A stretch of 64,000 nt of DNA from Siderastrea siderea (lineage: Eukaryota; Cnidaria; Anthozoa; Scleractinia; Rhizangiidae): contig OZ034968.1 of assembly GCA_964030785.1 (NCBI GenBank), positions 26,685,186 through 26,749,185 on the forward strand. Direction: 5' to 3'. Shown here piece by piece: positions 36,524 through 48,061 of this stretch. The position numbers were made by a program, and so were the translations under genes. Numbering within the stretch: the first letter of the stretch is position 1; the number at the start of each line of letters is the position of its first letter. The notes under the pieces were generated by a model that was not told the origin of the DNA, ran no database searches, and saw only the letters and a program-made list of their open reading frames with translations.

Positions 36524-38624
36524 TGCCAGGAAATTTAAATGTAGAATGGTGTTTGAAACTAATTACAGTAGGAAAGTTAATATATATTACAATGCTATAT
36601 TTAATATTATGGCTGGCATTTTGCTATAGATGAAATTGGTATTTGTTAGAGTCTAGGTTATTATCTAGTAGGTTTATTAAAAATGGCAAATGTTAAGTTT
36701 TAAGTTCCTAGGACAGTGTTCTCAATTTGAACTTAACTGAAGAAATAATCTAGTATTTTTTGGTACGTAATATTGTTTGGGAACAACGTGGAGCATGGTT
36801 AGGACACGTTTTCCATGACTGGAAAAGTCACTCAATGTAATCTGCAGTAGGATTCAATTGCTTAAGGCAGAGACTTGGTTACCCTTCAGCTTTTTGTACT
36901 TATTTTTATACAATGTAAGTAGGGATGGGATGGGCAGCTACAGAATTCACATCAACACTTTTTGCAACTTCAATCAGAAAATAATAATGCAGGAAACATT
37001 GCAATGGTTGAGTAGTTGAGTAGAAGTGCTGACCAGAAATCCAGTGGAATTTCATCTGGTTGCAGCTTCAGATTTCACCCCCGCAGCCACATTTAATAGG
37101 TAAATAGCCAACTGGTCAGCCTCCTATCAGGTGGGAGTCTTAGAAACTGAAATGTTTAGTTTGTTATTATTGTTCTTCATATGACTGGCATAGTTTATGG
37201 CAAAATTCATGTCTCTGTTAAAAACAAATGGCACCACCAATTAATCTCTTATAAGCAACTAGCCTCTGCAGCACTAGCTTCACTTATGGCAAATTGTCGC
37301 TCACGGAGATTGTTGCTTACGGCAGAGTTGTCGCTTGTGGGAGATGCTAAATGCAGCACCCATTGACTTGAAACTGATTGGGATTTTGTAATCACTGAAT
37401 TCATTGCTGTGTGACCTTCTGAATTAACACAGAGTGGTTTGCAGTAGACTTTGATCTGTAGAGTGAATGTATTCAAGATGGAAATTGGAATATAATAAAA
37501 ATTCATCACAGAGGCCTATTACAGATTTGCAGCTGAGGAAGTTGTGTAGCAATGAAAGCAGTGGTAAGCTGTTTGTTGAATCTAAACAATTGAAAAAACT
37601 AGAAAGTAATATGAAAGGTGAAACTGTCTGCTGAAAAAATTAATTTTTTTGCATTGCTTTCTCAGTGAGAATAATCAAATTAATTTAACTGTTATCCCGT
37701 GTCCACTTCTGTTGGTGGTCAGTTGTACAGGATTATGTTTGACCTTAATAGTGGAACCCTTAGAGGAACTGGAATATGGTAATTGTTTTTTTTTTCATGT
37801 TCTTGTAATCATCCACTGAAAGAGGCTTAGATGAAAAATCAGATTAATATTACTTGAATGTTTTGATACTCAAATTAATATTGAGACTATTTTTTCGGAA
37901 GCCTGAAGAACAAGCATTTATTAAGAAGTGCTACGTGAGAGCTAATATGACTTGCACTACTTGCCCATGGTCAGAGTAAAACTGTTTGTGTTTATTAGCA
38001 GGTTACAACTAATACTCTTTATGGCCATTTATGAGAAAGTCAAAGTTTGGAGATTTTGTGTGCAAATGCAAGTGAAAATGAAATATCAAGGAAAAGAACT
38101 GAAGTCGTAGAGGTTCAGCAAGGTGTCCTAAGGGTTCAGGAGTAAATTGAAAGGTGAAATATACAAGAGTGCAAGGCTGCAAAAAGATGGCTGTCACACT
38201 CTTCTTGGGGCCTCATGCTCCAATCATGGCTTTGCTGGCACCTGTCCTAGAACTAGAATATTGTTTTAAGTTTATTTCAACCAATAAGGGGCTCTCTCCA
38301 GATCCATGTCGTTCTACGTAGTCAATATGCAATAACTGGACTCTTTGCTCATGAATGCAGACTTCGTTCTTCAGGGAAATGTACAAAACAAATCAATGAA
38401 ATGGAGAACAGAAGTAGTTATATTTGATGTTGTTAGGGAAGTTGATTTTTGGTTAAAATAAAATATTGATTTGGGGTTGTTGTGAGCCTGCACTTTTGTG
38501 TGTGTGTGTGGTGGGGGTAGGTGAACCATCCAGATAAACCATGGAAGCTTAATATAATTATTCTGTTGTCTAAAAGCAATAAAGTAATGTAACTGCTGGC
38601 AGCTGTACATGTAATTTTTACACG
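36524..38624. other. SPPL2 3' region, no further gene
   Basis: Presumed 3' UTR and intergenic DNA. An AATAAA word occurs near 37494. No coding or repeat structure stands out apart from a short GT run near 38496-38508. Confidence 0.5.
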
Positions 38625-39415
38625 GTAGTCCCAGGTTCACCTCTTACTCTCTTAGACACATAATTTCTGTTGTGGTTCAATTTTATCCTTGGTTAAATTT
38701 TTATTTTGCTTTGTTTTATACTCATTATCATACATTACCACATACAAAAACAAAGTAGTAGTCCCAGGTTCACCTCTTACACTCTTAGGGGCCGATTACG
38801 AGGCGGGCTGGCCCGGTTAGCCGGGCTGGCTCGGTTTGCCGGGATCTTGGCACTTCTGTAAAACACATTAAAAATAAACTTTGCGATTACATGGAAAAAT
38901 CTCAGCCCAGCTAGCTGGAATCCCGGCATCGTGATGCTGGGATCTCGGCTAGCCGGAATGGAAATTTAGCCGGGCCAACACTTTCTCATCACTAAATTTT
39001 GCTTCAGAGCAAAATGGCTGACCAGAAGATCAATATTTCTCATTCTATAAAACATAAAACTGAAAATAATACACCAAAGTAAGGGATTAGTGAAAGTAAA
39101 AACACTTGATTCATGCTCTTTGATGTAGCCATCTTTTCACACGACAGGTTCTAAATTTAGCCCCAGGCAGGCTGGCTCGCCTCATGTAATACCGGGCTGA
39201 ACAGTCATCTCGCAAACAGAGCCAGCCCTGCTAACCGGGCCAGCCTGCCTCATGTAATCGGCCCCTTAGACACATAATTTATGTTGTGGTTCAATTTTAT
39301 CCTTGGTTCAATTTTTATTTTGCTTTGTTTTATACTCATTATCATACATTACCACATACAAAAACAAAGGAAAATAAAAATTGAACTAAGGATAAAACTG
39401 AGCCACAACATTTAC
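38625..39415. repeat. 133-bp tandem duplication plus inverted third arm
   Basis: GTAGTCCCAGGTTCACCTCT starts at 38625 and again at 38758; the copies continue through the words GTTGTGGTTCAATTTTATCC and TACCACATACAAAAACAAAG. The second copy is split by a MITE at 38788-39265. Right after it (about 39368-39415) the same sequence appears inverted. Confidence 0.85.
38788..39265. mobile_element. Harbinger-like MITE, TTA target duplication
   Basis: 478 bp. The ends GGGGCCGATTAC and GTAATCGGCCCC begin an inverted repeat of about 60 bp rich in GGCTGGCCCGGTTAGC. The flanks are TTA on both sides (38785-38787, 39266-39268). The uninterrupted site CTCTTAGACAC is preserved in the neighbouring duplicate copy at about 38649, which proves the exact borders. 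Confidence 0.9.
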
Positions 39416-39557
39416 ATTGGAACACTTCTCTCATTGAAATTATGAATATATGAAATTCATATATTTGAACTGCGGAATGAAGAAATAAATGTAAAGAAGA
39501 TCCTCGCAGTTATTAACGCAACTTATGCAGTTGCGAAAAGAAAGCCTGAAAAAAATC

Positions 39558-39629
39558 AGGCTTGCCGGGATTCGAACCCTGACCTCTGCGATGCCGGTGC
39601 AGCGCTCTAACCAATTGAGCTAACAAGCC
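39558..39629 (-). tRNA. tRNA-like SINE head, probably not a working tRNA
   Basis: The acceptor GGCTTGT/GCAAGCC pairs with one G-T, and the B box GGTTCGAATCC is intact. The loop CCGGCAT gives GGC at the anticodon with C at position 33, and the anticodon stem has one mismatch. Confidence 0.4.
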
Positions 39630-39817
39630 AACTGGGAGCTGGTCATTAAATTGGTTCGTAATATACCCGGGAAAGATGAAGATGAAATTATGAATATATG
39701 AAATTCATATATTTATTTGAACTGCGGAATGAAGAAATAAATGTAAAGAAGATCCTCGCAGTTATTAACGCAACTTATGCAGTTGCGAAAAGAAAGCCTG
39801 AAAAAAAAAAAAAAATC

Positions 39818-39889
39818 AGGCTTGCCGGGATTCGAACCCTGACCTCTGTGATGCCGGTGCAGCGCTCTAACCAATTGAGCTAACAAGCC
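39818..39889 (-). tRNA. tRNA-like SINE head, probably not a working tRNA
   Basis: Nearly identical to the other heads in the cluster, with CATCACAG in place of CATCGCAG in the anticodon arm. Part of a repeated SINE unit. Confidence 0.4.
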
Positions 39890-40147
39890 AACTGGGAGCT
39901 GGTCATTAAATTGGTTCGTAATATACCCGGGAAAGATGAAGATGAAATTATGAATATATGAAATTCATATATTTGAACTGCGGAATGAAGAAATAAATGT
40001 AAAGAAGATCCTCGCAGTTATTAACATTTATTTATTACATTTATTTCTTCATTCCGCAGTTCAAATATATGAATTTCATATATTCATAATTTCATCTTCA
40101 TCTTTCCCGGGTATATTACGAACCAATTTAATGACCAGCTCCCAGTT

Positions 40148-40219
40148 GGCTTGTTAGCTCAATTGGTTAGAGCGCTGCACCGGCATCGCAGAGGTCAGGG
40201 TTCGAATCCCGGCAAGCCT
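40148..40219 (+). tRNA. tRNA-like SINE head, probably not a working tRNA
   Basis: A box TTAGCTCAATTGG and B box GGTTCGAATCC, cloverleaf with a 7-bp acceptor stem including a G-T pair; GGC at the anticodon position. Part of a repeated SINE unit. Confidence 0.4.
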
Positions 40220-40395
40220 GATTTTTTTCAGGCTTTCTTTTCGCAACTGCATAAGTTGCATTAATAACTGCGAGGATCTTCTTTACATTTATTTCTTCAT
40301 TCCGCAGTTCAAATATATGAATTTCATATATTCATAATTTCATCTTCATCTTTCCCGGGTATATTACGAACCAATTTAATGACCAGCTCCCAGTT

Positions 40396-40467
40396 GGCTT
40401 GTTAGCTCAATTGGTTAGAGCGCTGCACCGGCATCGCAGAGGTCAGGGTTCGAATCCCGGCAAGCCT
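40396..40467 (+). tRNA. tRNA-like SINE head, probably not a working tRNA
   Basis: Identical to the head 248 bp upstream. Part of a repeated SINE unit. Confidence 0.4.
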
Positions 40468-41161
40468 GATTTTTTTCAGGCTTTCTTTTCGCAACTGCAT
40501 AAGTTGCGTTAATAACTGCGAGGATCTTCTTTACATTTATTACTTCTCTCATTGTCGCAATTTACCTATTTGTATGTGTGCTTCTCCTTTCCTGTCAATG
40601 TTGAGTGAACCAATTTTGGTGCAGGTTAATAACAATCCAATAATTACATGTGATGAAAAGGAAAGGAGGCACTTCTTAAAGCCACAGCTAAAGGATCAAA
40701 CATTTTTGTCCAACACAGTGTTTGTCACACAAAACATTTGGCTGCTAAACGGGCAAACAATGTTTGACCAAACATCGGACAATAGAAAACCATTTAAATG
40801 CAAAGATAAGAAGTGCCCACTCAGTAAGACATGTTCATCCAACACAATGTTAAACAAAAATGGGTGATTGTTTAGCTGGGGCTTTGGCCTAAGAAACTGC
40901 CAAAATTAGAAAACTGAGCCCAACAAACAAGAAAAAAAGAAAATGGCATAGGACTGAGCCATGCTCAGGAGCATGCTTATCTCTGTCAATGATGATGCTA
41001 AATGTGTCCAAGTTTTGAACCTTTATTTTCTTACTTCATACAAAATTAAAGTTCTACTACTCTAGCATTATAAAAGACAACTGTCCCTTGATCTCCACCA
41101 CAATAAGACCTTTAGTGTGCACAGTAAGTTGCTCGTAGCTTAGGTGAGTTTGCTGGAATTA

Positions 41162-41672
41162 GGGACCGATTACATGAGCCGGGCTGGCCCGGTAAGCAGG
41201 GCTGGCTCGGTGTACCGAAATGACTGTTCAGCCCGGTATTATATGAGGTGAGCCAGCCCGCCTATGGCTAAATTTAGAAGCTGTCGTGTGAAAAGATGGC
41301 TACATCAAAGAGCATCAACCATGTGTTTTTATTTTCGCCAATTCATTATTTTGGCGTATTGTTTTCAGTTTTACATAGCTTTATGGTCTGATAAACCTTT
41401 ATGTGTTATATAGAAAGAGAAATATCAAACTTCTCGTGAGCCATTTTGCTCTGAAGCGAAATTTAGTGACAAGAAAGTGTTGTCCCGGCTAGCCGGGCTG
41501 GCCCAGCAATCGCGATTACATGGTAAATTTTCATCCTGGCATCGCGATGTCGAGATCCCAGCTAGCCGGGCTGAAATTTTTCCACGTAATCGTGAAGTTG
41601 ATTTTTAGTGTGTTTCACAGACGTGCCGAGATCCCGGCAAACCGAGCCAGCCCGCCTCATGTAATCGGCCCC
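41162..41672. mobile_element. Harbinger-like MITE, second copy, opposite orientation
   Basis: Ends GGGACCGATTACATGAG and GTAATCGGCCCC, flanks TTA (41159-41161, 41673-41675). Interior words (TTCGGTACACC, GTAATCGTGAAG, AAAATGGCTC) match the 38788-39265 element in inverse order, so it is a relative inserted the other way round, just downstream of LSM7. Confidence 0.87.
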
Positions 41673-41819
41673 TTAGATGACAATTTAAAAGGAATTGCAT
41701 GTACAATAACTGTGCATTGATGTAACTAAAGTCAGCGTCTTCAAAGATAAAGCTATTCAAAGGTGGTGTAGTGTTTGTAACGAGAGTGTACCATCAAGCA
41801 GTAATGTGATATATTATTA

Positions 41820-42514
41820 TCATTCTTGCTGTAAGAAAGGGTTTGCAATGGGTTCCATGCCATCGACAGGGCAAACTAGCACGACAGCTGTTCCTCGGCA
41901 GACGGCCAGGCCAAGCTGCCTTGTTTCATCAGTGAGTTTAAATGGGTCATCTGGATCTACAAGTGAAAAGAATGAACGTTTTCAAACAGACTGAAATATT
42001 TACTCAAGGCTGAAGCCATCCACAATTTTCCCTGGCTAGTTATACTTAAGCTTAGGCTTTATTATATCATTTTACCTCTTAAATATTCTGTTGTGTTGTC
42101 CAGCACTATATTCAGTAATGCATCATAACCTTTCAATACCCCTGTAGCTGAAGAAAACAGTACAAATTTTTACGTTATTTTCATTTAAAGCATTATTTAT
42201 CTCTGTTTAAGAAGAAAAGGTAAGCTTCCACAATATGAGGAAACGCTTAATTTAGGTTACAATTTTTTTGCAAATTTGAGCTTATAGACAAACTTAAGCT
42301 AACAGAAAAGATGAGAACGAACAAACAAACCTACCTTCTCTACCACCTTGAAATTTCACTCGAACCTTTTTATCGAGAAACTTGGATAATTCAAATATGC
42401 TCTCCTTTTTCTTCCTTTCCGTCTGCAATATGAACAGCCATTCAAAGCAAGACTGGTTAAAAGAGAAAATCCGAATAAATCGAGTTCACAATCAAGCAAC
42501 AAACTTACCGCCAT
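41820..42514 (-). CDS. LSM7: LSM7, U6 snRNA/mRNA-decay LSm ring subunit
   Basis: Four coding exons: 42509-42514 (only ATGGCG), 42335-42422, 42076-42147 and 41820-41956; they join in phase (303 nt) to 100 residues, against 103 in human. The protein reads MATERKKKESIFELSKFLDK, then KVRVKFQGGRE, matching human LSM7 (KKKESILDLSKYIDKTIRVK). The Sm1 motif covers about 13-45 (GVLKGYDALLNIVLD) and Sm2 about 70-85 (LAVCRGTAVVLVCP). The C-terminus ends GMEPIANPFLQQE. LSm7 sits in the LSm2-8 ring on the U6 snRNA 3' end (splicing, nucleus) and in the LSm1-7 ring (mRNA decapping, cytoplasm). The start codon lies inside a YY1-type motif CCAAGATGGCGG. All introns GT-AG. Confidence 0.98.
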
Positions 42515-42825
42515 CTTGGTTTTAGGCCGTATGGAATGATGGGATTCCTTCCCAGACTCCAGTCCCGTCGACTCGGTCGATAGGATGGAGAGGTCGTTCC
42601 TTTTCCGGGTCCCGGGCGGGAGTTTTAGAACGTAACAAAACTAATGTAATAGTATTCAATGTGGTGGGAAAAGGAGGGGAGGCGAAAATACATACAGCAT
42701 TTCCACAAATAGTAGCCCTCCCTGTCAAAATAATTGCCCCAAAACTTAGATAAAACAACCACCCTTGAGAACACAATCGAGAAATTACGTACGGTATTCA
42801 ACTTTGTGCCGAACGCAGCGGCCAT
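42515..42825 (-). promoter_or_regulatory. LSM7 promoter region, possible alternative first exon
   Basis: TATA-less sequence upstream of LSM7 with the YY1-type word at the start codon. A second ATG at 42825 opens 11 codons (MAAAFGTKLNT) ending at a good donor GTACGT (42787-42792); it would join LSM7 exon 2 in phase. Whether it is used cannot be seen. Confidence 0.4.
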
Positions 42826-42949
42826 GCTGAAAACAGAATCATTGATCAAAAGTTCATTACATTAAACTCCACTCTTGAATTTTTGGTTAATTTAGCTGTA
42901 TATAAAAACCAATGAATTTCCCTAAACAATTAAAAATATACAAGGGAGT

Positions 42950-42982
<33 letters not shown>

Positions 42983-42996
42983 AGGGATGGGGTGAA

Positions 42997-43650
42997 ACAC
43001 AAAATTTTGGATTTATCAACTGAGTTGAAAAAGTAGACTGGCCACCGTAAAGAGATTGAAAGCTGACGTTTCGAGTGTTAGCCCTTCGTCAGAGTGAATC
43101 AAGGAATTTTGGGTTGCACTTCGTTTATATGGAGAGTGGTGGAACTACGCTATTGGTAGGAACATGGCAACGTGAAAAACAAGAATAAATTAGTTGAATG
43201 AAAAGCGTTCGTTGATACCGCAAGGATTAAGAGTGCCGATTTGAAAAATGGGTTTTTGAGAAGGACGCATCCAAACCAGTCGCCCGACATTTCAACCTCA
43301 GCTCAACTTCCCTAATCATTCTAGCCAACACATGACGATCTGCGGCCTTTCCCTACACCAGGGTAACACGGAAGGCCGTAAAAATCTAGAACAAAAATTC
43401 ATTTTTCAAATAGGCACACTTAATCCCCACGGTTTCAACGAACGCTTTTCATTCAACTAATTTATTCTTATTTTTCACGTTGCCATGTTTCTACCAATAG
43501 CGTAGCTCCACCACACTCCATATAAACGAAGTGCAACCCACAATTCCTTGATTCGCTCTGACAAAGGGCTAACGCTCGAAACGTCAGCACTCAATCTCTT
43601 TATGGTGGCCAATGTACCTTATCCACTCAGTTGATAAATCCAAAATTAAA
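42997..43650. mobile_element. Inverted pair of Penelope-like element 3' ends
   Basis: The left arm (about 42997-43262) starts AATTTTGGATTTATCAACTG and is the inverse of the right arm (about 43398-43647), which ends with the same words inverted. Arms are about 250 bp, roughly 85-90% alike by eye. The centre and right arm encode the decayed end of the element's ORF (RHFNLSSTSL ... GRLHTL/NPHGFNERFSFN type residues with stops). Penelope-like elements are known to leave such inverted terminal arrangements. Confidence 0.65.
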
Positions 43651-43689
43651 AATAAAATCACATCCCCGAAACCATTCTAAGATTTCTAA

Positions 43690-43894
43690 CCCTTTCACTC
43701 CCAGAGTCAGTTATGGAGACATTAAGGTGATTGTAACTTCTGAGTCTGTGGATGAAATCCTATAGTGTTACCATTCAAATGAAAGCTCCTGAACAGTACT
43801 TTCACATGGCACTATTTATATTTAAGTATTTTACAAAATGAAATTTGGGATTCGTCTTGAATTTTGATGTTAGGCACTCTCGGGAGTGAAAGGG
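43690..43894. mobile_element. piggyBac-like MITE
   Basis: Ends CCCTTTCACTCCC and GGGAGTGAAAGGG, flanked by CTAA on both sides (43686-43689, 43895-43898), a one-base variant of the TTAA target used by piggyBac. 205 bp, non-coding. Confidence 0.72.
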
Positions 43895-44099
43895 CTAAGA
43901 TAATAGCTTTGGCCAGTGGCGGGGAAGAAGTGGGAACAGAGGTCCAAACTTTTTCTTTTCCGTACCCTTTATGAACGGTGGGTCCTAATACAGAAGTATT
44001 TTTGCAAGGGTTAGGATCGACTGTGGGGGAGGGGGGGGGGGAAGCAGATCTTAGCAACACCTATTGGAAAATAAAAAGAAAATGCGGGTAACTAGGCAT

Positions 44100-47000
44100 T
44101 TTTCGAGATAAAAAGCAACCATAACCCTAAAAAAGCTTTTAAAAACAAAGAATGTACGGCGTTTTCTTTCCAAATTTAAGCTCAGTTACCTCTGAAAAGG
44201 ATGCAGTTACCCCCAATTTTCTTTTTGGATTCAAATATTTCTTGCTAAGAACTGTTTTTCTCCACAGTTATAAACCGCGCAAAAAGGCCGTTGTATTAGT
44301 AGGCAAATTCCTTAAAACCCGAATCTCGGACCAGACCCAAGATGAGCAGTAGGCCTAGCCCAGGTGTATGTACAGTGACAAAAGGACGCAATGTCCATAA
44401 TCCCGGTTCCCGCCCCATTTTTTTGGGCTCCCTCTTCTTTGCCTTTTTTCAACTGTAAAATATTACGCAATGTCGAGTGATTTTTCCACTCTCCACTACC
44501 TTGGGAATCCGACCCGCTTCCCGTCCTCTCGTCCTCACTCCCCGTATGTACGTTCCTTCAACTTCCTTCCATATCCTACTAATTCTACACTGTTGTTTAA
44601 ATTGTTCCAGGTCGCACACTTTCGTTAACGTTAACGTGGAGTTTAATGAAAAAAAAAATCCACATGAAGTCCATGAAACGGCGTAATACTTGCTGCGAAA
44701 CATCACTGTAATTGTTATTTCAATGAGAATAAACTGGCGTAAGTACCGTATGCGTAGAAATCGTGCCTTGCATTGCACTAGCCCTAACGAACTGTTGATT
44801 TTGTTTCTCATTATGTTTGATTTTATGTCTCTTTGTTTTCTTTTCAATTTTTCCCTTTTTTCAACGCACAACGTTTTGCATTAAGAACGCTTTAATTTTT
44901 ATTATAATATTTGTCACCTGCCTCTGTTACAGGAATAAAGATGACAACTGCTTTGTCAGACCACGATTTATTTGTCTGTGCTGGCGTGTAATGCCTGCAT
45001 AATGGCATGAAATCTTAACCTACTACGGATGTTCATAATAAAGCCTTTGACATTGGGAAGTTTTTTACAATTATTATTACTTCAGTTAAATAATGAGTTA
45101 CTCTTGCCACAAATGCAAACATATAAGGGTGGGGAGCTACTGAGTCCGGTATGGAGAAGGTAGGTTTTGACGACGAATTTACAAAAAAATCAGTCCTCGC
45201 TAAGCGTCGACTTTGCCGGGCTGGCAAAGTTGTTTGAATTGGTCTATTCAACAGATAACTATATTTAAGTCAAACTATGCACAACCACAAATTCGATGGC
45301 AGACGGGAAAAAACGGATAATGTCTAACACTGATATTATTCGTCTCTTTTTTAAAGTAGAGAAAAGGTAAAGAAAATCATATACCAAAAGAAAAAACAAA
45401 GGTCGACGAGCATTTAAAAGAATAAAATCTGTGCAAAGTTATGATAACGCCCACAAGCGCTATATTTGTCAACATTTCATCCTCGGTGGGCGCTCTCAAA
45501 ATACTGACATCGCAACAAATCGCTGGCGGGCAGTTGTCGCTGAGAACATCTCACCAAGCACCAAGTCCATTGGCTAAATAAGTGACCACGTGACATTGAA
45601 TTTCAAACATTCATATCCCAGATAAATGACAGTGCGATTTTTCGGTGACTGTTTCCTTAAATTAAAGGTTGCACACGTCAGAGGGAATTTAATTTATAGT
45701 GGGTGAGTCACCAGTACCGTCGACAAACAATTCTGAGAAGTTGCGAGTAAAGTGCGAGGTAAGGAAAATTCGACCGTAACTACCAAGCCGTAATGTGCAG
45801 CAAAATTAACCTTTTCTCTAAGGAGTAACCTTAACAGATTAAGAATCTTAAAATTCTCCTTGGAAAAAATCTAAGGTAATTTAAGCTCTTGGATATTCTA
45901 AAAAACCTCCAATACCCTAAGATGGTGTTGCTCAATAGCTTTTTAATTAATGGTCAGAATTTCGTTCACGTATCTTAAAAGAATACCTATGTTGTCTAAG
46001 TTCCACGCAATAAATTTGTCGTCCTAAAGTCAGAGAATCAGGTTCTTAATTTTTTGATTCAAATAAGGAAATTGTCACCTGCGTGCACAAAACATAAGAG
46101 CTTTTTTAAGAGATCAAACTGGAACAAGCAAAGCTCTGTTCAGTTTCATCCGTGTTGAAGTACCGATGAAACCAGGCAAATATTTAAAAGAAGCGACATT
46201 GCATGGCTGTTCCCCCAAACGCATAAAATTTATCGCAGTGTCGAACGATGTCCTTTTTTGTAATGAATTATTTAATTCCTTTACTTGAAGAATTTAGTTT
46301 TTTGTCGCGTAAAACAAACCGTTAGCAAAATGATGCAGAATATGTCTCTTCTGTGATAATGTATTTTGGAGGTCGGCAAATTCGGCAACAGAATTTTCTT
46401 TTTAGGTAAAAACTTAAAAACGTATGGAAAACTTGAATAGATTACTAATAAAAAACAAGGGAGCATTATATTGTGAAAGAGAAGTGATCTATTCTGTTAG
46501 GTTAGGCAGCTGTTTGCCATTTTGTTTACCGCCAAGCAGTCAATTCTTGTCCAATAACAAGAGAATATAAAATCTACAGGGCTCAGAATTTTCATCTATA
46601 TGTTGATATATGGTGTATTTTGCATGTGAATTGTTTACTTATCAGTACAGCATTGTAGACTTCATTTTAATTCTTTCGTGGTGTTGGCTGTTGATCAGTT
46701 TATCTCGAGGACGTTCGCAAACTATTCCATTTCCTCATTAATGAAATATGCCCTGAAAAGCCTATTAGTAAGGACCTGTTTTCATAAAACCTGAGATCAA
46801 AACAAAGCTAAGCGAAACAACGCTCTGATCTGATTGTTATAACTTCGCCAGTAAGGAACTTGCCCTTAGGCTTTTTATCGATTGTTTTATTCCCGAAAAG
46901 CCAGTATTTGTTTGGGTCATAATTTCATGCTGGTTTTAGCCAGGTGGTAAGAAACAGTTTGAAAGTAAAATAAGTGATCAGACGCGTATGCAATTTCAAT

Positions 47001-47480
47001 TAACGATTTGAAAATTTTCTTATTTGGCGAGGAAGACCAGTTGATGATTTTTTAAAAAAAGTTTTGCAAAATCGAAACATTAGATTCTGGTTGTCATTAA
47101 AAAAGTTGGAAAGTCCTTTAGAAAGTGAGACAAAAAAAAAGTCCACATAAGAAAAAACGGTATGTAATAACGATTCTGCAAGAGTTTTTTGTTAAATAAT
47201 AACGTATATTTTATTAACATCAAAATTTACGATGATCAAGATTTGTCGATGTTGCAAGAGTTGTAAGCCCACAGATATAAAAATATATATACCTTACACA
47301 ATACTGCAGCACTGGTAAATATAATCAATAGGCAACGAAACAAGGTTGAACAATGTAATTAATTAATTAATTAATTAATAGAAGTAAAATAAATAAAATA
47401 GTTGTCACAATAACAGTAGTTTTAACAGCTGATAATCTTAGGTTAACTGACTGGGAGACTGTTAATTAAACATAACATTG
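44100..47480. other. Intergenic, no gene recognised
   Basis: No coding sequence is supported. At about 45660-45760 there is a possible untranslated exon ending GTGCGAG before GTAAGG, which could be a 5' UTR exon of the downstream receptor. An AATT repeat lies at 47357-47380. Confidence 0.4.
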
Positions 47481-47498
47481 ACTTTTATCTAATTATCA

Positions 47499-47950
47499 GT
47501 GAAATGCACAGGGAATCTTGCACGTGAGACACAAGAGGCCCGCACGGCCGGAGCTAAACCTGTTTTCTGTAGCATGAAGCAACTGAGAGTATTGCTACAC
47601 CCCTCCCCGGATGGGATGCTAATGCATCACACGGTTACCCCCAGCAGTATGTTGCCGGTGCCCATTTATACATCTGGATACAGAGAGACATTGAGGAGTA
47701 AAGTTGTTTCATGTCCAAGGAAACAACTCGATGTCAGAGACCAGAGGCTGGATTCATGAAGCCCTCCTGGGATAAGATGTGCCCTATGTATTGTTGGAAA
47801 ACAAAAGCCTACAAAGGCCTATTGTTAAGAAACAATACTAGGATTCGTCTTGACTTATGAAAGCTTTGTGAATCCTGTCGAAGGCCGGCGTCGAACCACT
47901 GACCTTCAGATCTGACGAAGTCCAACGCGCTATCCATTACATCCCCTCAC
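47499..47950. repeat. Dispersed repeat fragment with tRNA-like segment
   Basis: The open frame at 47499-47759 resembles translations of a repeat common in coral genomes (THLYTWVERG-type peptide, here GAHLYIWIQRD with stops) rather than a gene. At 47875-47945 the minus strand has tRNA-like words TAATGGATAGCGCG and B box GGTTCGACGCC, an Arg-type decayed tRNA/SINE head. Confidence 0.45.
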
Positions 47951-48032
47951 CCACACTGATGAAATGCAAATACACTTGTTTAATATTCCAGTTTGCTGTC
48001 AGATAGTTCATTTTTCTTTTTTTTCTACGCAG

Positions 48033-48061
48033 AGTAAATTGGCGCAAGCTGACATCAAGAT
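48033..48061 (+). other. 5' UTR splice acceptor of the GPCR gene
   Basis: A long pyrimidine tract ends TTCTACGCAG at 48032, 29 bases before the start codon, indicating that an untranslated upstream exon is spliced on here. Confidence 0.55.

Larger units (their letters stand above)
39430..40545. repeat. Palindromic cluster of four tRNA-derived SINE units
   Basis: Two minus-strand units (heads 39558-39629 and 39818-39889) face two plus-strand units (heads 40148-40219 and 40396-40467) around a centre near 40025. Units are about 248-260 bp with leader ACGAACCAATTTAATGACCA, head, CCTGA/TCAGG hairpin with T run, and tail ending ATTCCGCAGTTCAAATATAT. One minus copy has an expanded A run (T run in sense). 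Confidence 0.88.

Noticed and set aside
40574..40867. 97-codon frame next to the SINE cluster
   Set aside because: Peptide is built of repeated TGTTTGNC-type words; looks like a decayed repeat.
44449..44871. 140-codon minus-strand frame
   Set aside because: Overlaps other frames, no motif or homology recognised, low-complexity composition.
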